A stretch of 64,000 bases of DNA from Pseudarthrobacter sp. W1I19 (GCF_030817835.1 NZ_JAUSZR010000001.1:2108001-2172000); one strand, 5' to 3'; shown: positions 36,973 to 46,845, counted from the stretch's first letter. Made by a program: numbers and translations. Notes: a model not told the origin generated them from the letters alone.

Positions 36973-38634
36973 TCAGGAACGCAGGGCTGGACTGGAGTAC
37001 AGCTCCATGCCGTCGCGCACCGTCTGCAGGCATACCGGATCCGTACCGGTATCCAGCGCCGGCAGCAGGGGTGTCCGCGCCCGCGGGTCGGTGCTCCACG
37101 ACTGGACCCGGCCATCAGCCACCTGGACCATCAGTTCCTCAACCTCCCAGACGGCGAAGCTCGCCGGAGCACCAGGTACCAACTGGCCCGCCATCGGGTT
37201 GGTATACCTGGCCGCCCGCCATCCGGCCCGGGTGTGGCCCAGGAACGCCGCACGCGCAGAGATCCGTTGTTCCTCGTTGTGGTGTTCCAGGCAGGCCCGG
37301 ACGCTGGACCATGGGCGCAATGGTGTCACCGGGCTGTCACTGCCGAAGCAGACCGGAACACCTGCCGAGTACAGGCTCGCAAAGGGGTTCATGGTTTTGC
37401 TCCGCTCCCCCAGCCGCTTCTCGTAAAGACCACCGGAACCACCCCAGGCAGCATCAAAAGCAGGCTGGGCACTGACGGTCACTGAGAAGCGCGCCAAAGT
37501 TTCCACCGAGGCGGCGTCAACCATTTCCACATGTTCGAACCGGTGGCCGGCAGCCCTGACCCGCTGCTCCCCCACCTCGCCGGCCGCGAGTTCCAGCGCC
37601 TTCAGGGCAGCGTCCAGTCCGGCGTCACCAATAATGTGGAACCCGCCCTGGATACCGGCCAGCGAGCATGCCGCCAGATGGGCTGCCGCCTCCTCGACGC
37701 TAAGGTACAGGCTGCCGGTTTCACCGCCGGCGTCAGTGTAGCCGGACCTCAGGGCTGCGGTTCGGGACCCGATGGAGCCATCGATATTGAGGTCGCCTGC
37801 CAGGCCGCGGACACCTGGGCCCAGCTGGTCAAGGATCGAGCGGGCGTGTTCTTCGGACGACGCCAGCTCGCCCCAGTACGGAAGAACTTCAGGGGTTGGG
37901 CTGCCCTCACCCTCGAGGTTGTTCCAGGTCCGGGCCACCCGGAGGTCCTCAGCGCCGCCAATGTGCGGAGCGCCCATCTCCACCAAGGCCACGTAGCCGT
38001 GGGATGCGGCCTCCGCCAGCGCACGTTCCTGATGCCTGCGGAGGACGTCGTCGGGGAGCCGGCGCGTTGCTTGCCGGGCAGCTGCGTGAGCTGCGCGGGT
38101 GACCCGTGCGCCGCCGTCGTACCCGTCAAGGCCGTGAAGGGCGGCGGCGCCCGCCAACGACGGTGATACCAGCGCGGAGTGCACGTCCACCCGGGAGAGG
38201 TAGACAGGCCGTCCCCCCGAAGCGCGTTCCAGTTCCTCCGCGCTCGGCAGCGCAGCATCAACCCAGGTGGTGTCATCCCAGCCGTGGCCAAGGACAGGAC
38301 CGTCACCCGGGGCTGCGGCCACCGAATCCAGGAGTTCCCTGGCCGAGGAAACGCCCTGCAGCACCAGGGAGTCCAGGGCCATGCCGGTCTCCGTCAGGTG
38401 TATATGGGAGTCAATGAATCCCGGCGCCACCAGGGCCCCGCGGAGGTCGATGATTTCCATGGAGTTGTCGGCGATGGAGGATGCCGCCTGCTCCGACCCC
38501 ACCCAGGCCACCGTGTCACCGTCCACCAGCATGGCCGTGGCGAAGGGGTCGGCTGCCGTGTAGACGGATCCGTTGCGGTAGAGCACTGGTCGAGACTTCT
38601 GGCCCGATTCGGGCTGTGGTGCAGGGCTGGGCAT
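36973..38634 (-). CDS. Amidohydrolase (YtcJ-like metal-dependent hydrolase)
   Basis: A 553-residue amidohydrolase_3 enzyme. The metal-site HIH appears as [10 protein letters not shown] (about residues 78-87) after [19 protein letters not shown] and the late [11 protein letters not shown] supply other ligands. This YtcJ-like subgroup acts on imides, formamides or similar C-N bonds; the true substrate is unknown. ATG start with TAGGAG 11 nt upstream. It lies between helY and ppm1 on the same strand with a 70-nt gap after helY, so cotranscription is possible. Confidence 0.85.
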   Translation of the reverse strand: MPSPAPQPESGQKSRPVLYRNGSVYTAADPFATAMLVDGDTVAWVGSEQAASSIADNSMEIIDLRGALVAPGFIDSHIHLTETGMALDSLVLQGVSSARELLDSVAAAPGDGPVLGHGWDDTTWVDAALPSAEELERASGGRPVYLSRVDVHSALVSPSLAGAAALHGLDGYDGGARVTRAAHAAARQATRRLPDDVLRRHQERALAEAASHGYVALVEMGAPHIGGAEDLRVARTWNNLEGEGSPTPEVLPYWGELASSEEHARSILDQLGPGVRGLAGDLNIDGSIGSRTAALRSGYTDAGGETGSLYLSVEEAAAHLAACSLAGIQGGFHIIGDAGLDAALKALELAAGEVGEQRVRAAGHRFEHVEMVDAASVETLARFSVTVSAQPAFDAAWGGSGGLYEKRLGERSKTMNPFASLYSAGVPVCFGSDSPVTPLRPWSSVRACLEHHNEEQRISARAAFLGHTRAGWRAARYTNPMAGQLVPGAPASFAVWEVEELMVQVADGRVQSWSTDPRARTPLLPALDTGTDPVCLQTVRDGMELYSSPALRS

Positions 38635-38703
38635 GGGAAGGCGAACTCCTAAGGGTCAGTGGGCCGGCCGGCAGCCGGCAGGGAAATCAGAGGCAAGCGG
38701 AAA

Positions 38704-41655
38704 TCAGAGGACAGACGAATATGCCACGACGCCGCGGCGGATGAGTGAGATGGCATCCGAACAGAGGCGGGCCAGGCGGGGTTCGAGGCCGGGGATCTTC
38801 GCGAGCTGGTCCAGCAGGTCAACCACCTGTTTCACCCACCGCACAAAGTCTCCGGCGGCGAGGTCAGTCCCGCTGAGAACGTCCTGCAAATGCCGGCCGC
38901 GGGCCCACTTGTAGAGCGGCCACACGAGGCCCAGCTCCGGCTCGCCGGTCAGTGGCAGTTTGTTGTCCTCTTCCACGTCCTCCAGTGCGGACCATTCCCT
39001 GACCACGATGTCCACAGAAGTCTCCAGGGAGATGCTGGGCATCCGGGGCCGGAGACCCCGGTCCTCGCGCTTGGCCTGGTACACCAGGACGCTGGCAAGG
39101 GCAGCGACTTCAACGGCATCGAGGTCATGGAAGGCACCCAGCCGCAGGGACTGTGAGATCAGCAGGTCCTTTTCGCCGTAAATCCGGCGCAAGCGCTGGC
39201 CATCCGGGCTGATGATCAGCTGACCGTCACCGGCGGGTTCCAGGTAACCATAGGAGGACAGCACATCGCAGACACGGTCAAACGTCTTGGCGATGGTGTT
39301 GGTGCGGCCCTGGATCTGCCGGACCAGCCCGTCGGTTTCGCGCCGGAGCTTCCACCAGCGTTCTGACCAGCGGGCGTGGTCCTCGCGTTCGCTGCAGCCG
39401 TGGCAGGGGTGCGCGCGGAGCGCACGGCGGAGTTCTGCGATGCGCTTTTCCTGGTTGGGCAGGGCGGTGGCGAGGCCAAAATCGTTGTTGCGGTTGTTGC
39501 CCGGGGCGGGCGGGCGGTTCTCCCGCAGCGCGTTCCGCGCCGAGGATGCCAGGTCCCGCCGCGACTTGGGAACTTTGGCGTTGAAAGACTTGGGGATCCG
39601 GATGCGGGTGACCGGTGAGATGGGCCCCTCCAGGTCATCGTTGCCGATCCGGCGCAACTGGTTGTCCAGTGTCAGCACGGCAGGCCGCGGCTCCCGGCTG
39701 CTGTGGTCCGAGCTGAGCACAATGGCCGGCCCGGGCGCCCTTCCACCGGGGACATTGACCACGTCGCCGGGAAGCAGACGGGCCAGCGAATCATCGTTGA
39801 GCGATTTGCGCGCGCGTGACTTGGTCCGCGAGGTGACGTTTTCGGCGTCGGACAATTCACGGCGCAACCTGGCGTACTCGGTGAAGTCCCCAAGGTGGCA
39901 GGTCATCGACTTGGCGTACCCGGCCAGCGATTCCTCCCGGCTGCGGACCTGCTTTGCCAGGCCAACCACCGACCGGTCCGCCTGGAACTGGGCGAAGGAG
40001 GATTCCAGGATCTCGCGCGCCCTGGCCCGGCCGAACTGGGCCAGGAGGTTGATGCTCATGTTGTAGGTGGGGCGGAAACTGGAGTTCAGCGGGTAGGTGC
40101 GCCGGGATGCCAGGCCCGCAACCGCCGTCGGATCCGTCCCCGGCTGCCAGAGCACCACAGCGTGGCCTTCGATGTCGATGCCGCGCCGTCCGGCGCGCCC
40201 CGTCAGCTGGGTGTACTCCCCCGCTGTGATGTCCACGTGCGCTTCACCGTTGAATTTGTCCAGCTTCTCGAGCACCACCGATCGGGCCGGCATGTTGACG
40301 CCCAGGGCCAGGGTTTCGGTGGCGAAGACCGCCTTCACAAGTCCGTCGGCGAAGAGTTTCTCCACCACTTCCTTGAACGTGGGGAGCATGCCGGCGTGGT
40401 GGGCGGCGAAACCGCGCAGCAGCCCGTCACGCCAGGTCCAGAAACCGAGGACGTCCAGGTCATCCGGCGGGATGTCATGGCCGGCCTCGTCAACGCGCTG
40501 GGCGATGATCCGCTGTTCTTTCTCTGTGGTCAGCCACAGGCCCGAGCCCACGCATTGGGCCACGGCGGCATCACACCCGGCGCGGGAAAAGATGAAGGTA
40601 ATCGCGGGCAGCAGGTCCATCTTGTCCAGGCTCGCGATCACCTGGGGCCGGCTGGCGGGGCGCACACCGCGCTCGTCGCCGCCGCGGCCGGGCCGCTCGT
40701 TCCCGCGCCGGCCGCGCTGTCCCCGGCCGGCGGGGCCGGACCTTGCGCGGAAACCCTGCATGCTTTCGCTTCTGGCTACGGTCAGGAGGTCCGGGTTTAC
40801 ATCGAAGCCGCGCCCCCTGGGGTTGTCATTCCTGACGTCCCGGGCCGTTGCTTCCCCGGCCAGTGCCCCGGCCTCAGCGTCGACCGGCGGGGCGATCTCG
40901 TCGAATGTGGTTTCCCCGGCGAAGAGATCCATGATCTGCCGGCCCACCATTACGTGCTGCCACAGCGGCACCGGCCGGTGTTCAGAAACAATGATGTCCG
41001 TGTCGCCACGGACGGTATCCAGCCAGGCACCGAACTCCTCGGCGTTGGAAACGGTGGCACTGAGGGAGGCCACCTGTACCTCGCTGGGCAGGTGGATGAT
41101 GACCTCTTCCCAGACGGCGCCGCGGAAACGGTCAGCCAGGTAGTGCACCTCATCCATCACCACGTAACCCAGGTCATCCAGGGTGGCCGAATCCGCGTAG
41201 AGCATGTTCCGCAGGACTTCGGTGGTCATTACCACCACAGGAGCGTCGCCGTTGATGCTGGTGTCCCCGGTCAGCAGGCCCACCTTCCCGGCGCCGTACT
41301 TTTCGGTCAGCTCGGTGAACTTCTGGTTGCTGAGCGCCTTGATGGGTGTGGTGTAAAAGGCTTTTAGGCCGCGCTGCAAGGCCAGGTAGATGGCGAACTC
41401 GCCAACAATTGTTTTACCGGCGCCGGTGGGCGCCGCCACCAGGACTCCCCTGCCCTCCTGCAATGACTTGCACGCCTGGCGCTGGAAATCATCCAGTTCA
41501 AAGTCCAGGGTCCTGATGAAGGAGCCTAAATAGGTGGCTGCTTCTGCCCTTCGTTCAGCACTGGCGCGGTATCTTTCGGCGGGAGAAAGCTCCTCTGGAT
41601 CGCTGGGTCCGGCGGAGGTTGGACCAGTGGAGAACGGCCCGGTATTGGAGGACAT
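38704..41655 (-). CDS. helY: Ski2-like DEAD/DEAH RNA helicase HelY
   Basis: A 983-residue superfamily 2 helicase. Walker A APTGAGKT and the DEVH box (MDEVHYLADRF) occur in the first third, with SLSAT motif III. The helicase C motif QLTGRAGRRGID follows, and a long C-terminal region has a beta-barrel insert and a DSHCT-type domain. A Arg/Gly-rich loop (GRGQRGRRGNERPGRGG) around residue 315 may bind RNA. The synteny tatA-tatC-helY matches mycobacteria. ATG 41655 has TAGGCT ending 6 nt upstream, so helY probably has its own leaderless transcript as well as any read-through from tatC. Confidence 0.93.
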   Translation of the reverse strand: MSSNTGPFSTGPTSAGPSDPEELSPAERYRASAERRAEAATYLGSFIRTLDFELDDFQRQACKSLQEGRGVLVAAPTGAGKTIVGEFAIYLALQRGLKAFYTTPIKALSNQKFTELTEKYGAGKVGLLTGDTSINGDAPVVVMTTEVLRNMLYADSATLDDLGYVVMDEVHYLADRFRGAVWEEVIIHLPSEVQVASLSATVSNAEEFGAWLDTVRGDTDIIVSEHRPVPLWQHVMVGRQIMDLFAGETTFDEIAPPVDAEAGALAGEATARDVRNDNPRGRGFDVNPDLLTVARSESMQGFRARSGPAGRGQRGRRGNERPGRGGDERGVRPASRPQVIASLDKMDLLPAITFIFSRAGCDAAVAQCVGSGLWLTTEKEQRIIAQRVDEAGHDIPPDDLDVLGFWTWRDGLLRGFAAHHAGMLPTFKEVVEKLFADGLVKAVFATETLALGVNMPARSVVLEKLDKFNGEAHVDITAGEYTQLTGRAGRRGIDIEGHAVVLWQPGTDPTAVAGLASRRTYPLNSSFRPTYNMSINLLAQFGRARAREILESSFAQFQADRSVVGLAKQVRSREESLAGYAKSMTCHLGDFTEYARLRRELSDAENVTSRTKSRARKSLNDDSLARLLPGDVVNVPGGRAPGPAIVLSSDHSSREPRPAVLTLDNQLRRIGNDDLEGPISPVTRIRIPKSFNAKVPKSRRDLASSARNALRENRPPAPGNNRNNDFGLATALPNQEKRIAELRRALRAHPCHGCSEREDHARWSERWWKLRRETDGLVRQIQGRTNTIAKTFDRVCDVLSSYGYLEPAGDGQLIISPDGQRLRRIYGEKDLLISQSLRLGAFHDLDAVEVAALASVLVYQAKREDRGLRPRMPSISLETSVDIVVREWSALEDVEEDNKLPLTGEPELGLVWPLYKWARGRHLQDVLSGTDLAAGDFVRWVKQVVDLLDQLAKIPGLEPRLARLCSDAISLIRRGVVAYSSVL

Positions 41656-41661
41656 ATACCA

Positions 41662-41667
41662 AGCCTA
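41662..41667 (-). promoter_or_regulatory. -10 element (TAGGCT), predicted leaderless helY
   Basis: Minus-strand TAGGCT ends 6 nt before ATG 41655, within the short gap after tatC. Confidence 0.55.
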
Positions 41668-41675
41668 ACGGGCGC

Positions 41676-42512
41676 CTAGAGGTTCTTCAGCTCACTGCCC
41701 GGGGTGGCGATGTCAGCTGTTGCCTCGGTCTCGGCCATCCGCTTCGCTTGGCGGCGTTCACGGCGTTTGTCATTCATCAGGCAGATGCCGATGGCGGCGA
41801 AAAAGAGCACCAGAAGTGGACCGGCCAACATAAACATTGAAATCGCGTCCGCCCCCGGGGCGGCGATGGCGGCAAGGACGAATACCAGGAACACCGTGAT
41901 GCGCCAGGCCTGGAGGATGGTGCGGCCGGAGATGATGCCGGCCATGTTAATGCCTACCAGAACCACGGGCACCAGGAAGGCGACACCCAGAACCAGCACC
42001 ATCCGGGTCACGAACTCAATGTACGTCCGGGCATCAATGACGCTGGAGGAACCCTCCGGCGTGAACTGGGTCAGGGCATGGACAACCTGGGGCACCACAA
42101 TCCAGCCGGCATAGATGCCTGCCAGGAACAGCGGGACCGCAGCCGCCATGTAGCCCAGCGTGTAGCGTCGCTCCTTGGATGTCAGGCCCGGGGTGATAAA
42201 GGCCCAAAGCTGGTAGATCCAGATCGGGCTGGAAATGACCACGCCGATAAGCAGTGACATTTGGAGCTTGAAATCAAACGGGGACGCAATGCTGCCGAAG
42301 TTGATGGCAGCAAGCCCGCCGGTCTGCTCCGATATACGGGTGACCGGCTCGGCCAGTGCCTTCAGCAGCGGATCGTAAAGTATCCAGCCTCCGATGCCGC
42401 CTATGACGACGCCAATAGCCGACTTGATCAGCCGGTTCTTCAGCTCTTTGAGGTGGTCCCAAAGAGCCATGCGCCCTTCGGGGTTGGCTTTACGGGACCG
42501 CGACAGTGCCAC
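41676..42512 (-). CDS. tatC: Twin-arginine translocase subunit TatC
   Basis: A 278-residue, six-helix membrane protein that recognises the twin-arginine signal. The N-terminal cytoplasmic segment GRMALWDHLKELKNRL carries the conserved HLxELRxR-like binding site, and the acidic residue in the third-helix region is present. The charged tail (KRRERRQAKRMAE) is cytoplasmic. GTG start 5 nt after tatA. QcrA, a Rieske protein, is a likely Tat or Sec/Tat client encoded in this window. Confidence 0.96.
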   Translation of the reverse strand: MALSRSRKANPEGRMALWDHLKELKNRLIKSAIGVVIGGIGGWILYDPLLKALAEPVTRISEQTGGLAAINFGSIASPFDFKLQMSLLIGVVISSPIWIYQLWAFITPGLTSKERRYTLGYMAAAVPLFLAGIYAGWIVVPQVVHALTQFTPEGSSSVIDARTYIEFVTRMVLVLGVAFLVPVVLVGINMAGIISGRTILQAWRITVFLVFVLAAIAAPGADAISMFMLAGPLLVLFFAAIGICLMNDKRRERRQAKRMAETEATADIATPGSELKNL

Positions 42513-42517
42513 TGGGG

Positions 42518-42790
42518 TCAGGCGCGGTTCGACGGCGGAACGTCAGTGCCGTCTGTCGGCTCGCCGGGCTTCGCCTTGGGGTGGTTGACGATGGTGCCTT
42601 CCACCGGGCCTGATGCATCGGTGGTGTCCGTCTTGCCGTCGTTCTTCATTTCCTTGACCTCGGATTTGATGATCCGCATGGACTGGCCAAGGCTGCGCGC
42701 CATGGCCGGAAGCTTGGGGGCGGCGAAGAGAAGCAAAGCGACGATGATAATAATAACGATGGGCCAGGGGCCTTCAAAGAGTCTTCCCAC
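42518..42790 (-). CDS. tatA: Sec-independent translocase TatA
   Basis: A 90-residue TatA. A single membrane helix at about residues 10-27 (IVIIIIVALLLFAAPKLP) ends in the FxxxKLP-type hinge. An amphipathic helix (MARSLGQSMRIIKSEVKEM) and an unstructured acidic tail follow. GTG start with AAAGGAA upstream. The MGRLFEGPWPI start, with Glu6 ahead of the helix, suits pore assembly. Confidence 0.95.
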   Translation of the reverse strand: MGRLFEGPWPIVIIIIVALLLFAAPKLPAMARSLGQSMRIIKSEVKEMKNDGKTDTTDASGPVEGTIVNHPKAKPGEPTDGTDVPPSNRA

Positions 42791-42822
42791 GGGAATTCCT
42801 TTCCTCTAAATACATCCTACTT

Positions 42823-43140
42823 CTATGTGAAGTCGAGATCGCCGAGGGCCTGCGGCTGGCCCCGGTCCGTCTTGCGCTGCACCCGCCGAAGGCGGCGCTG
42901 TTCCCGGCGGGACGACTTGGATGCCTCGTAATCATGTCGCATGACGGCGGGCGAGGCAAAAACGGCGGAGCCAGGCTGCGGCCCGGCAGGGCCGGGGCTG
43001 GCGGCGGGTTCTTCACTGGGGGCGATGTGCTCCAACTTTTCTCCGGCCGCACTAAGGTCCTTGACGGTCGCCATGAACTGGCGGAACAGCCGGATGCCCA
43101 GCAGGACATAAAAAAGGAGCGACAGCGCAACAAGCGCCAC
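42823..43140 (-). CDS. Small single-helix membrane protein; possible 5' nonsense codon
   Basis: A 105-residue protein with one N-terminal membrane helix (VALVALSLLFYVLLGIRLF) and a disordered Pro/Ala then basic cytoplasmic tail. The GTG at 43140 is the first usable start because TGA at 43159-43161 interrupts the frame. Just upstream lies ATG-CCT-TGG-TGA-TCC-TGG-ATC-CTG (from 43170). If that TGA were TGG the protein would begin MPWWSWILIW and have a complete helix, so a recent nonsense change or sequencing error is likely. Function unknown; it sits between pafBC and tatA. Confidence 0.65.
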   Translation of the reverse strand: MALVALSLLFYVLLGIRLFRQFMATVKDLSAAGEKLEHIAPSEEPAASPGPAGPQPGSAVFASPAVMRHDYEASKSSRREQRRLRRVQRKTDRGQPQALGDLDFT

Positions 43141-43180
43141 CCATATCAGGATCCAGGATCACCAAGGCATGCTGAGAAGT

Positions 43181-45190
43181 CTAGCCGCCGTACCTGGCCA
43201 GGGAGGCCGCAAGCCAGTTTCTGGCCGCGTCCGCCAGGTCAGCCGGAGCCAGGATGCGGGCCGAACCGCCGTGCTGGGCCACGAACATCGGCAGCCAGTC
43301 GGTGTTGCCGAAGCGGATTTCGGCCACCAGCCCGCCGTCGTCGAGCTCGGCCGTGCGCTCCGCGTAGTAGTCGTCCGCGAGCCCCCTCCCCTGCCGGGTG
43401 AGCTGGACGGTCACCACCGTATCGTCGTCCCTGGGCGTGAAAAGCTTCGCCGGGACGCCCTCTGAAGGCTTGGTTGCGGCGGAGATGGGCAGGCCGTTGG
43501 GGTGGAGATCCTGAACCCGGTCCAGCCTGAAATTCCGCACGTCTTCCACTGAGTGGCAGTAGGCCTCGAAGTACCAGATGTTGTCCAGCGAGTACAGTCG
43601 CAGCGGATCAACGTCCCGCTCAGACACCGTGTCCCGCTGCGGGGACAAGTACGTCAGGCGCAGCTGGGCCCGGGACTCTATGGCCTGCCTGACGGTGGCA
43701 TGCGTCGCTGCCTCCGCGGGTGCTACTTCCGGGCCCGCCACCGAAGCCGCCCGAAGCCCTTCCTCGCCGGCGGCCGCCAGCAGTTTGAGGGTCACCGATT
43801 CCAGGGCGCCGCCCTCTGCCACCCCCGGCAGCCCATTCAGTGATTCCAGCCCGGTCAGGAGGGCACAGGCTTCCTCCACCGTGAAGCGGACCGGCTTCTT
43901 CAGGTCCAGATCCTGGGTGATGTAGACGTGGTCGTTTTCCCACTGGATGTCGAGCAGATCGTCGGGGTAACCCTCCGGGAGCCCTGAACAGATGAGGATT
44001 TGCAGATCATCCTCCAGCTCCTTCCTGCTGATGCCGAAATGCTCCGCAACGTCCTGGATGTGCAGGCCCTGGTGGTGCACCAGGAAGGGCACCAGCTCCA
44101 GCATGCGCTTGAGCTGGTCCTCGGAGGTGCGTACACGCACAGGCCGGGCAGGTGCCGCAGCAAACCGGAAGGCGGGAGCCGGCGCGTTGCTGAAGTCGGC
44201 AGCTGCGCGGAGCCGGCGCCGGACGGCGTCGGCCAGTTCGGCTGGAGCCACGGCAAGGGCATCGGGTCCGTAGGAGGCAAGCTCTTCCGCTAGGCTCTCC
44301 GGATCCCTGTATTGCAGGCTGAACCGGTCGTAGCCTGGCTCAGGCCGGGGCAAGGGTCCGTATTCCTGAAGGGTCGCCTGTGCCGCATCCTCCATTGCCA
44401 CACCGCGTCGCCGCAGTGCCAGGAGGCGTCCTGCGCGGACGTCCACGACGGCGGTGCGGAGCGGCAGTTCGGGCAGGCGTTCCAGTTCCTGGCGGATATT
44501 GAAGTCGCGCGGAGGGTTGAACTGCTCGCGTTCGAGGGTTGCCACCGCGCTGGTGAAGCGGGAGAGCCGGAATTGGCGGGGCGCTTTCCTGGCGCGGTCA
44601 TAACCCATGAGGTACCAGTGGCCGAAGCGGCTTCCCAGGCCCCAGGGCTCCACCGTCCGTTGTTCTTCGCTGCCCGTACTGCCCGCGAGGTAGGTGAACG
44701 CGACGGGATGCCTGGCGTGCATGGCCGCAAGGAGGTCGTCAAAGGCCTGGCCTGCGGGCTTGATGCGCGGCTGGACCCCGGGGGGCAGTTGGACGTCTGC
44801 GGCTGCACCGGACGCCTGCAGCTTCCGCAACGCGCTCTGGGCTGCGGCGCCGAGCGCCGCACGTTCCCAGAGCTGGGAGGCCAGGAGCAGGACGGTCCAC
44901 TCTTCGGGGCCCAGTTCCACGTCCGGAAGACGGTTGGACTCCTTGCCGATCCGGTACCGGGTGGTTGCGGGATCATCCTCGCTCCAGCCCAGGTCCGTCA
45001 GGGTCTCCACGTCAAAGCCGAACTTGCGAAGATCGGCTTTGTCCCGCTCGAACATCCGGCCAAAGGACGCTTCGTTGCCGGGAATGGCGCGGTAGACCGT
45101 GTTCCGCAGTTCGCTGCGGCGCAGGCCGTACTTTGTATTGAGCAGCGCGATCAGCAGGTTAAGGAGGCGTTCAGTACGGGATGCGGACAC
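43181..45190 (-). CDS. pafBC: Fused PafB-PafC transcriptional activator (WYL domains)
   Basis: A 669-residue protein made of two homologous halves. Each has a winged HTH (residues 1-75; about 320-400), a WYL domain (about 125-230; about 480-560) and a C-terminal WCX extension. In mycobacteria PafB and PafC are separate proteins that activate the LexA-independent DNA-damage regulon; in Arthrobacter they are naturally fused. The second half has FTYLAGSTG-type and LTYLSPQRDTVSERDVDPL WYL signatures. I chose GTG 45190 because TAACGT ends 7 nt upstream and the HTH begins there. A longer frame adds 17 residues. Confidence 0.9.
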   Translation of the reverse strand: MSASRTERLLNLLIALLNTKYGLRRSELRNTVYRAIPGNEASFGRMFERDKADLRKFGFDVETLTDLGWSEDDPATTRYRIGKESNRLPDVELGPEEWTVLLLASQLWERAALGAAAQSALRKLQASGAAADVQLPPGVQPRIKPAGQAFDDLLAAMHARHPVAFTYLAGSTGSEEQRTVEPWGLGSRFGHWYLMGYDRARKAPRQFRLSRFTSAVATLEREQFNPPRDFNIRQELERLPELPLRTAVVDVRAGRLLALRRRGVAMEDAAQATLQEYGPLPRPEPGYDRFSLQYRDPESLAEELASYGPDALAVAPAELADAVRRRLRAAADFSNAPAPAFRFAAAPARPVRVRTSEDQLKRMLELVPFLVHHQGLHIQDVAEHFGISRKELEDDLQILICSGLPEGYPDDLLDIQWENDHVYITQDLDLKKPVRFTVEEACALLTGLESLNGLPGVAEGGALESVTLKLLAAAGEEGLRAASVAGPEVAPAEAATHATVRQAIESRAQLRLTYLSPQRDTVSERDVDPLRLYSLDNIWYFEAYCHSVEDVRNFRLDRVQDLHPNGLPISAATKPSEGVPAKLFTPRDDDTVVTVQLTRQGRGLADDYYAERTAELDDGGLVAEIRFGNTDWLPMFVAQHGGSARILAPADLADAARNWLAASLARYGG

Positions 45191-45197
45191 TCTGGTT

Positions 45198-45203
45198 ACG
45201 TTA
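45198..45203 (-). promoter_or_regulatory. -10 element (TAACGT), predicted leaderless pafBC
   Basis: Minus-strand TAACGT ends 7 nt before GTG 45190. The same hexamer precedes the gene at 61264. Confidence 0.5.
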
Positions 45204-45296
45204 CTAAACTCCGCGCCGGAACGCAGGAAGCGCGGCAGCAACAGGACAGCTGGGTCCTGTTGCCGCCGCGCTTCGAGAAGTTCGGGGAGTCTGGGG

Positions 45297-45692
45297 TCAG
45301 CGCACTGCTACCAGGTCAACCACGAAGATCAGGGCTTCATTGGGCTTGATGGCTCCACCGGCGCCACGGGAACCGTAGGCAAGCTCGGAGGGGATTTCAA
45401 GCCGACGGCGGCCGCCCACCTTCATGCCCAGCAGGCCCTGGTCCCAGCCCTGGATAACCTGGCCAACGCCTACCCTGAAGTCCAGCGGAGCGCCGCGGCC
45501 CCAGGAAGCGTCGAATTCCTCGCCGGTGGACCAGGCGACGCCCACATAGTGCGTTGAGACGGTGTCCCCGGCCTGGGCTTCACGGCCGTCCCCCTCAATG
45601 AGGTCGGTGATAACGAGTTCCGTGGGGACATCTCCTTCGGGAAAATCGATCTCGGGCTTCTGGCGGTCAAAGTCCCGTTGTCCAAATGACAT
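45297..45692 (-). CDS. FKBP-type peptidyl-prolyl isomerase (cytoplasmic)
   Basis: A 131-residue single-domain FKBP that speeds prolyl bond rotation. Conserved active-site elements GDTVSTHYVGVAW, FDASWGRGAPLDFRVG, VIQGWDQGLLGMKVGGRRRLEIP and AYGSRG are intact. No export signal. ATG 45692 has AGGAGC 5 nt upstream; an in-frame extension of 24 residues has no support. It follows a secreted FKBP gene on the same strand by 77 nt. Confidence 0.94.
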   Translation of the reverse strand: MSFGQRDFDRQKPEIDFPEGDVPTELVITDLIEGDGREAQAGDTVSTHYVGVAWSTGEEFDASWGRGAPLDFRVGVGQVIQGWDQGLLGMKVGGRRRLEIPSELAYGSRGAGGAIKPNEALIFVVDLVAVR

Positions 45693-45769
45693 GGTTGCTC
45701 CTAGGTGTCTGGCAGATGGTGTGCTGCTGTTGGATGCCGCGGCGAAGGCCGGGCCTGTTGCCATTGTTG

Positions 45770-46732
45770 CTACTTGGCTCCGAGGATGTCCACTACGAAG
45801 ACAAGGTCGCCCTTGGCCTCGCCCTGGCCTGCCTCGCCGTAAGCCAGGTCCTTGGGGATGACCAGCAGGACGCGGGAGCCCACGGTCTTGCCGGCCAGGC
45901 CCTGGGTCCAGCCCTTGATCACGCCGGTGAGCGGGAAAGTTGCCGGCTCGCCACGGTCAAAGCTGGAGTCGAACTTGGTTCCGCCTGCCAGGGTGACCCC
46001 GACGTAGTTCACGGTCAGGGTGTCGGTTTCCTTAACCGTGGCGCCGGTGCCCTTGATCAGGTCCTGGGAGACCAGGGCAGTGGGAGCAGCAACGCCTTCC
46101 ACCGAGATCTCGGGGACGCCGTCCTTTTCAGTGACGGTGGGCAGGCCTGCGGGCGGGGTGACTGTTTCACCTTCGGGCTTCTCCAGTGCAGGGGTCACGT
46201 CTGTTGCAGAAAGAATTTTGATAATCAGCAGCTGCGTGGGCTGGGCTGCAGGAGACGGGGCGGGGCTGGCGCCGTCAGAGGGGCTGGGGGCAGTTGCGCC
46301 CTGCTGGCCGGGCACAGCCAGTGCAAGGCTGGAACCTACCTTCGCGCCAACGAACGCGTTGTAGATGACCTCGCTGCCGGTCTTCAGTTCCTCGTTCAGT
46401 TCGAGCGGTTCGGGCTTGCTGGCGAATGTATCCTCCAGCGTGGACCCGTCGCTGCCGTTCAGGGCGAGGATTGAGATGTTGGCGATCTGGTTGGCCTTCA
46501 CTGGTTCGCCGCTGCCCTCGGTGACCACCTTGATGGTGGGATCAGCAACTTCCAGCGGCTTGTCGAATTCCACGCCAGGGGCCTTTTTGTCCCCGTTGTC
46601 AGTCAGTTTGAGGGAGTCGAACTTCGCAGTCTCGCCAGCAGACTTGCTGGTGGGTTCCGGCCCTGCCGAAGAACCGCCGCAGGCGGTCAACAGCAGCAGA
46701 GCGGGAAGAAGGATTGCTAGTAGTCGGCGCAC
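45770..46732 (-). CDS. FKBP-type peptidyl-prolyl isomerase lipoprotein
   Basis: A 320-residue exported FKBP. A Sec signal, RRLLAILLPALLLLTACGG, ends in a lipobox, so it is probably anchored outside the membrane. A first, divergent FKBP-like region (about 65-190) lacks key active-site residues. The second, C-terminal domain (about 215-320) carries TLTVNYVGVTLAGGTKFDSS and VIKGWTQGLAGKTVGSRVLLVIP. A Ser/Pro/Ala-rich linker separates them. I chose GTG 46732 from the signal peptide; no clear ribosome binding site is visible. Likely a folding factor for secreted proteins. Confidence 0.9.
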   Translation of the reverse strand: MRRLLAILLPALLLLTACGGSSAGPEPTSKSAGETAKFDSLKLTDNGDKKAPGVEFDKPLEVADPTIKVVTEGSGEPVKANQIANISILALNGSDGSTLEDTFASKPEPLELNEELKTGSEVIYNAFVGAKVGSSLALAVPGQQGATAPSPSDGASPAPSPAAQPTQLLIIKILSATDVTPALEKPEGETVTPPAGLPTVTEKDGVPEISVEGVAAPTALVSQDLIKGTGATVKETDTLTVNYVGVTLAGGTKFDSSFDRGEPATFPLTGVIKGWTQGLAGKTVGSRVLLVIPKDLAYGEAGQGEAKGDLVFVVDILGAK

Positions 46733-46845
46733 GTAAGAAAACTTTCGTCGGGGCAGGATGGAGGCGGCGAACCGCACCTGAGCGGGCAGCACCGCGGAAG
46801 GGCCCGATTAAAGGCCCTATCCAGAATAGCCCCCGAACCTGAGTG

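Noticed and set aside
36084..37475. A 463-codon plus-strand frame across ppm1 and the amidohydrolase gene
   Set aside because: It spans two well-supported minus-strand genes and begins inside the rbpA terminator hairpin.
39895..41367. A 490-codon frame antisense to helY
   Set aside because: Shadow frame with no domain; helY motifs on the other strand are unambiguous.
43159..43161. TGA as a selenocysteine codon
   Set aside because: It lies at codon 4 of a membrane helix where relatives would have Trp, no SECIS-like hairpin follows and no selenoprotein machinery is visible.
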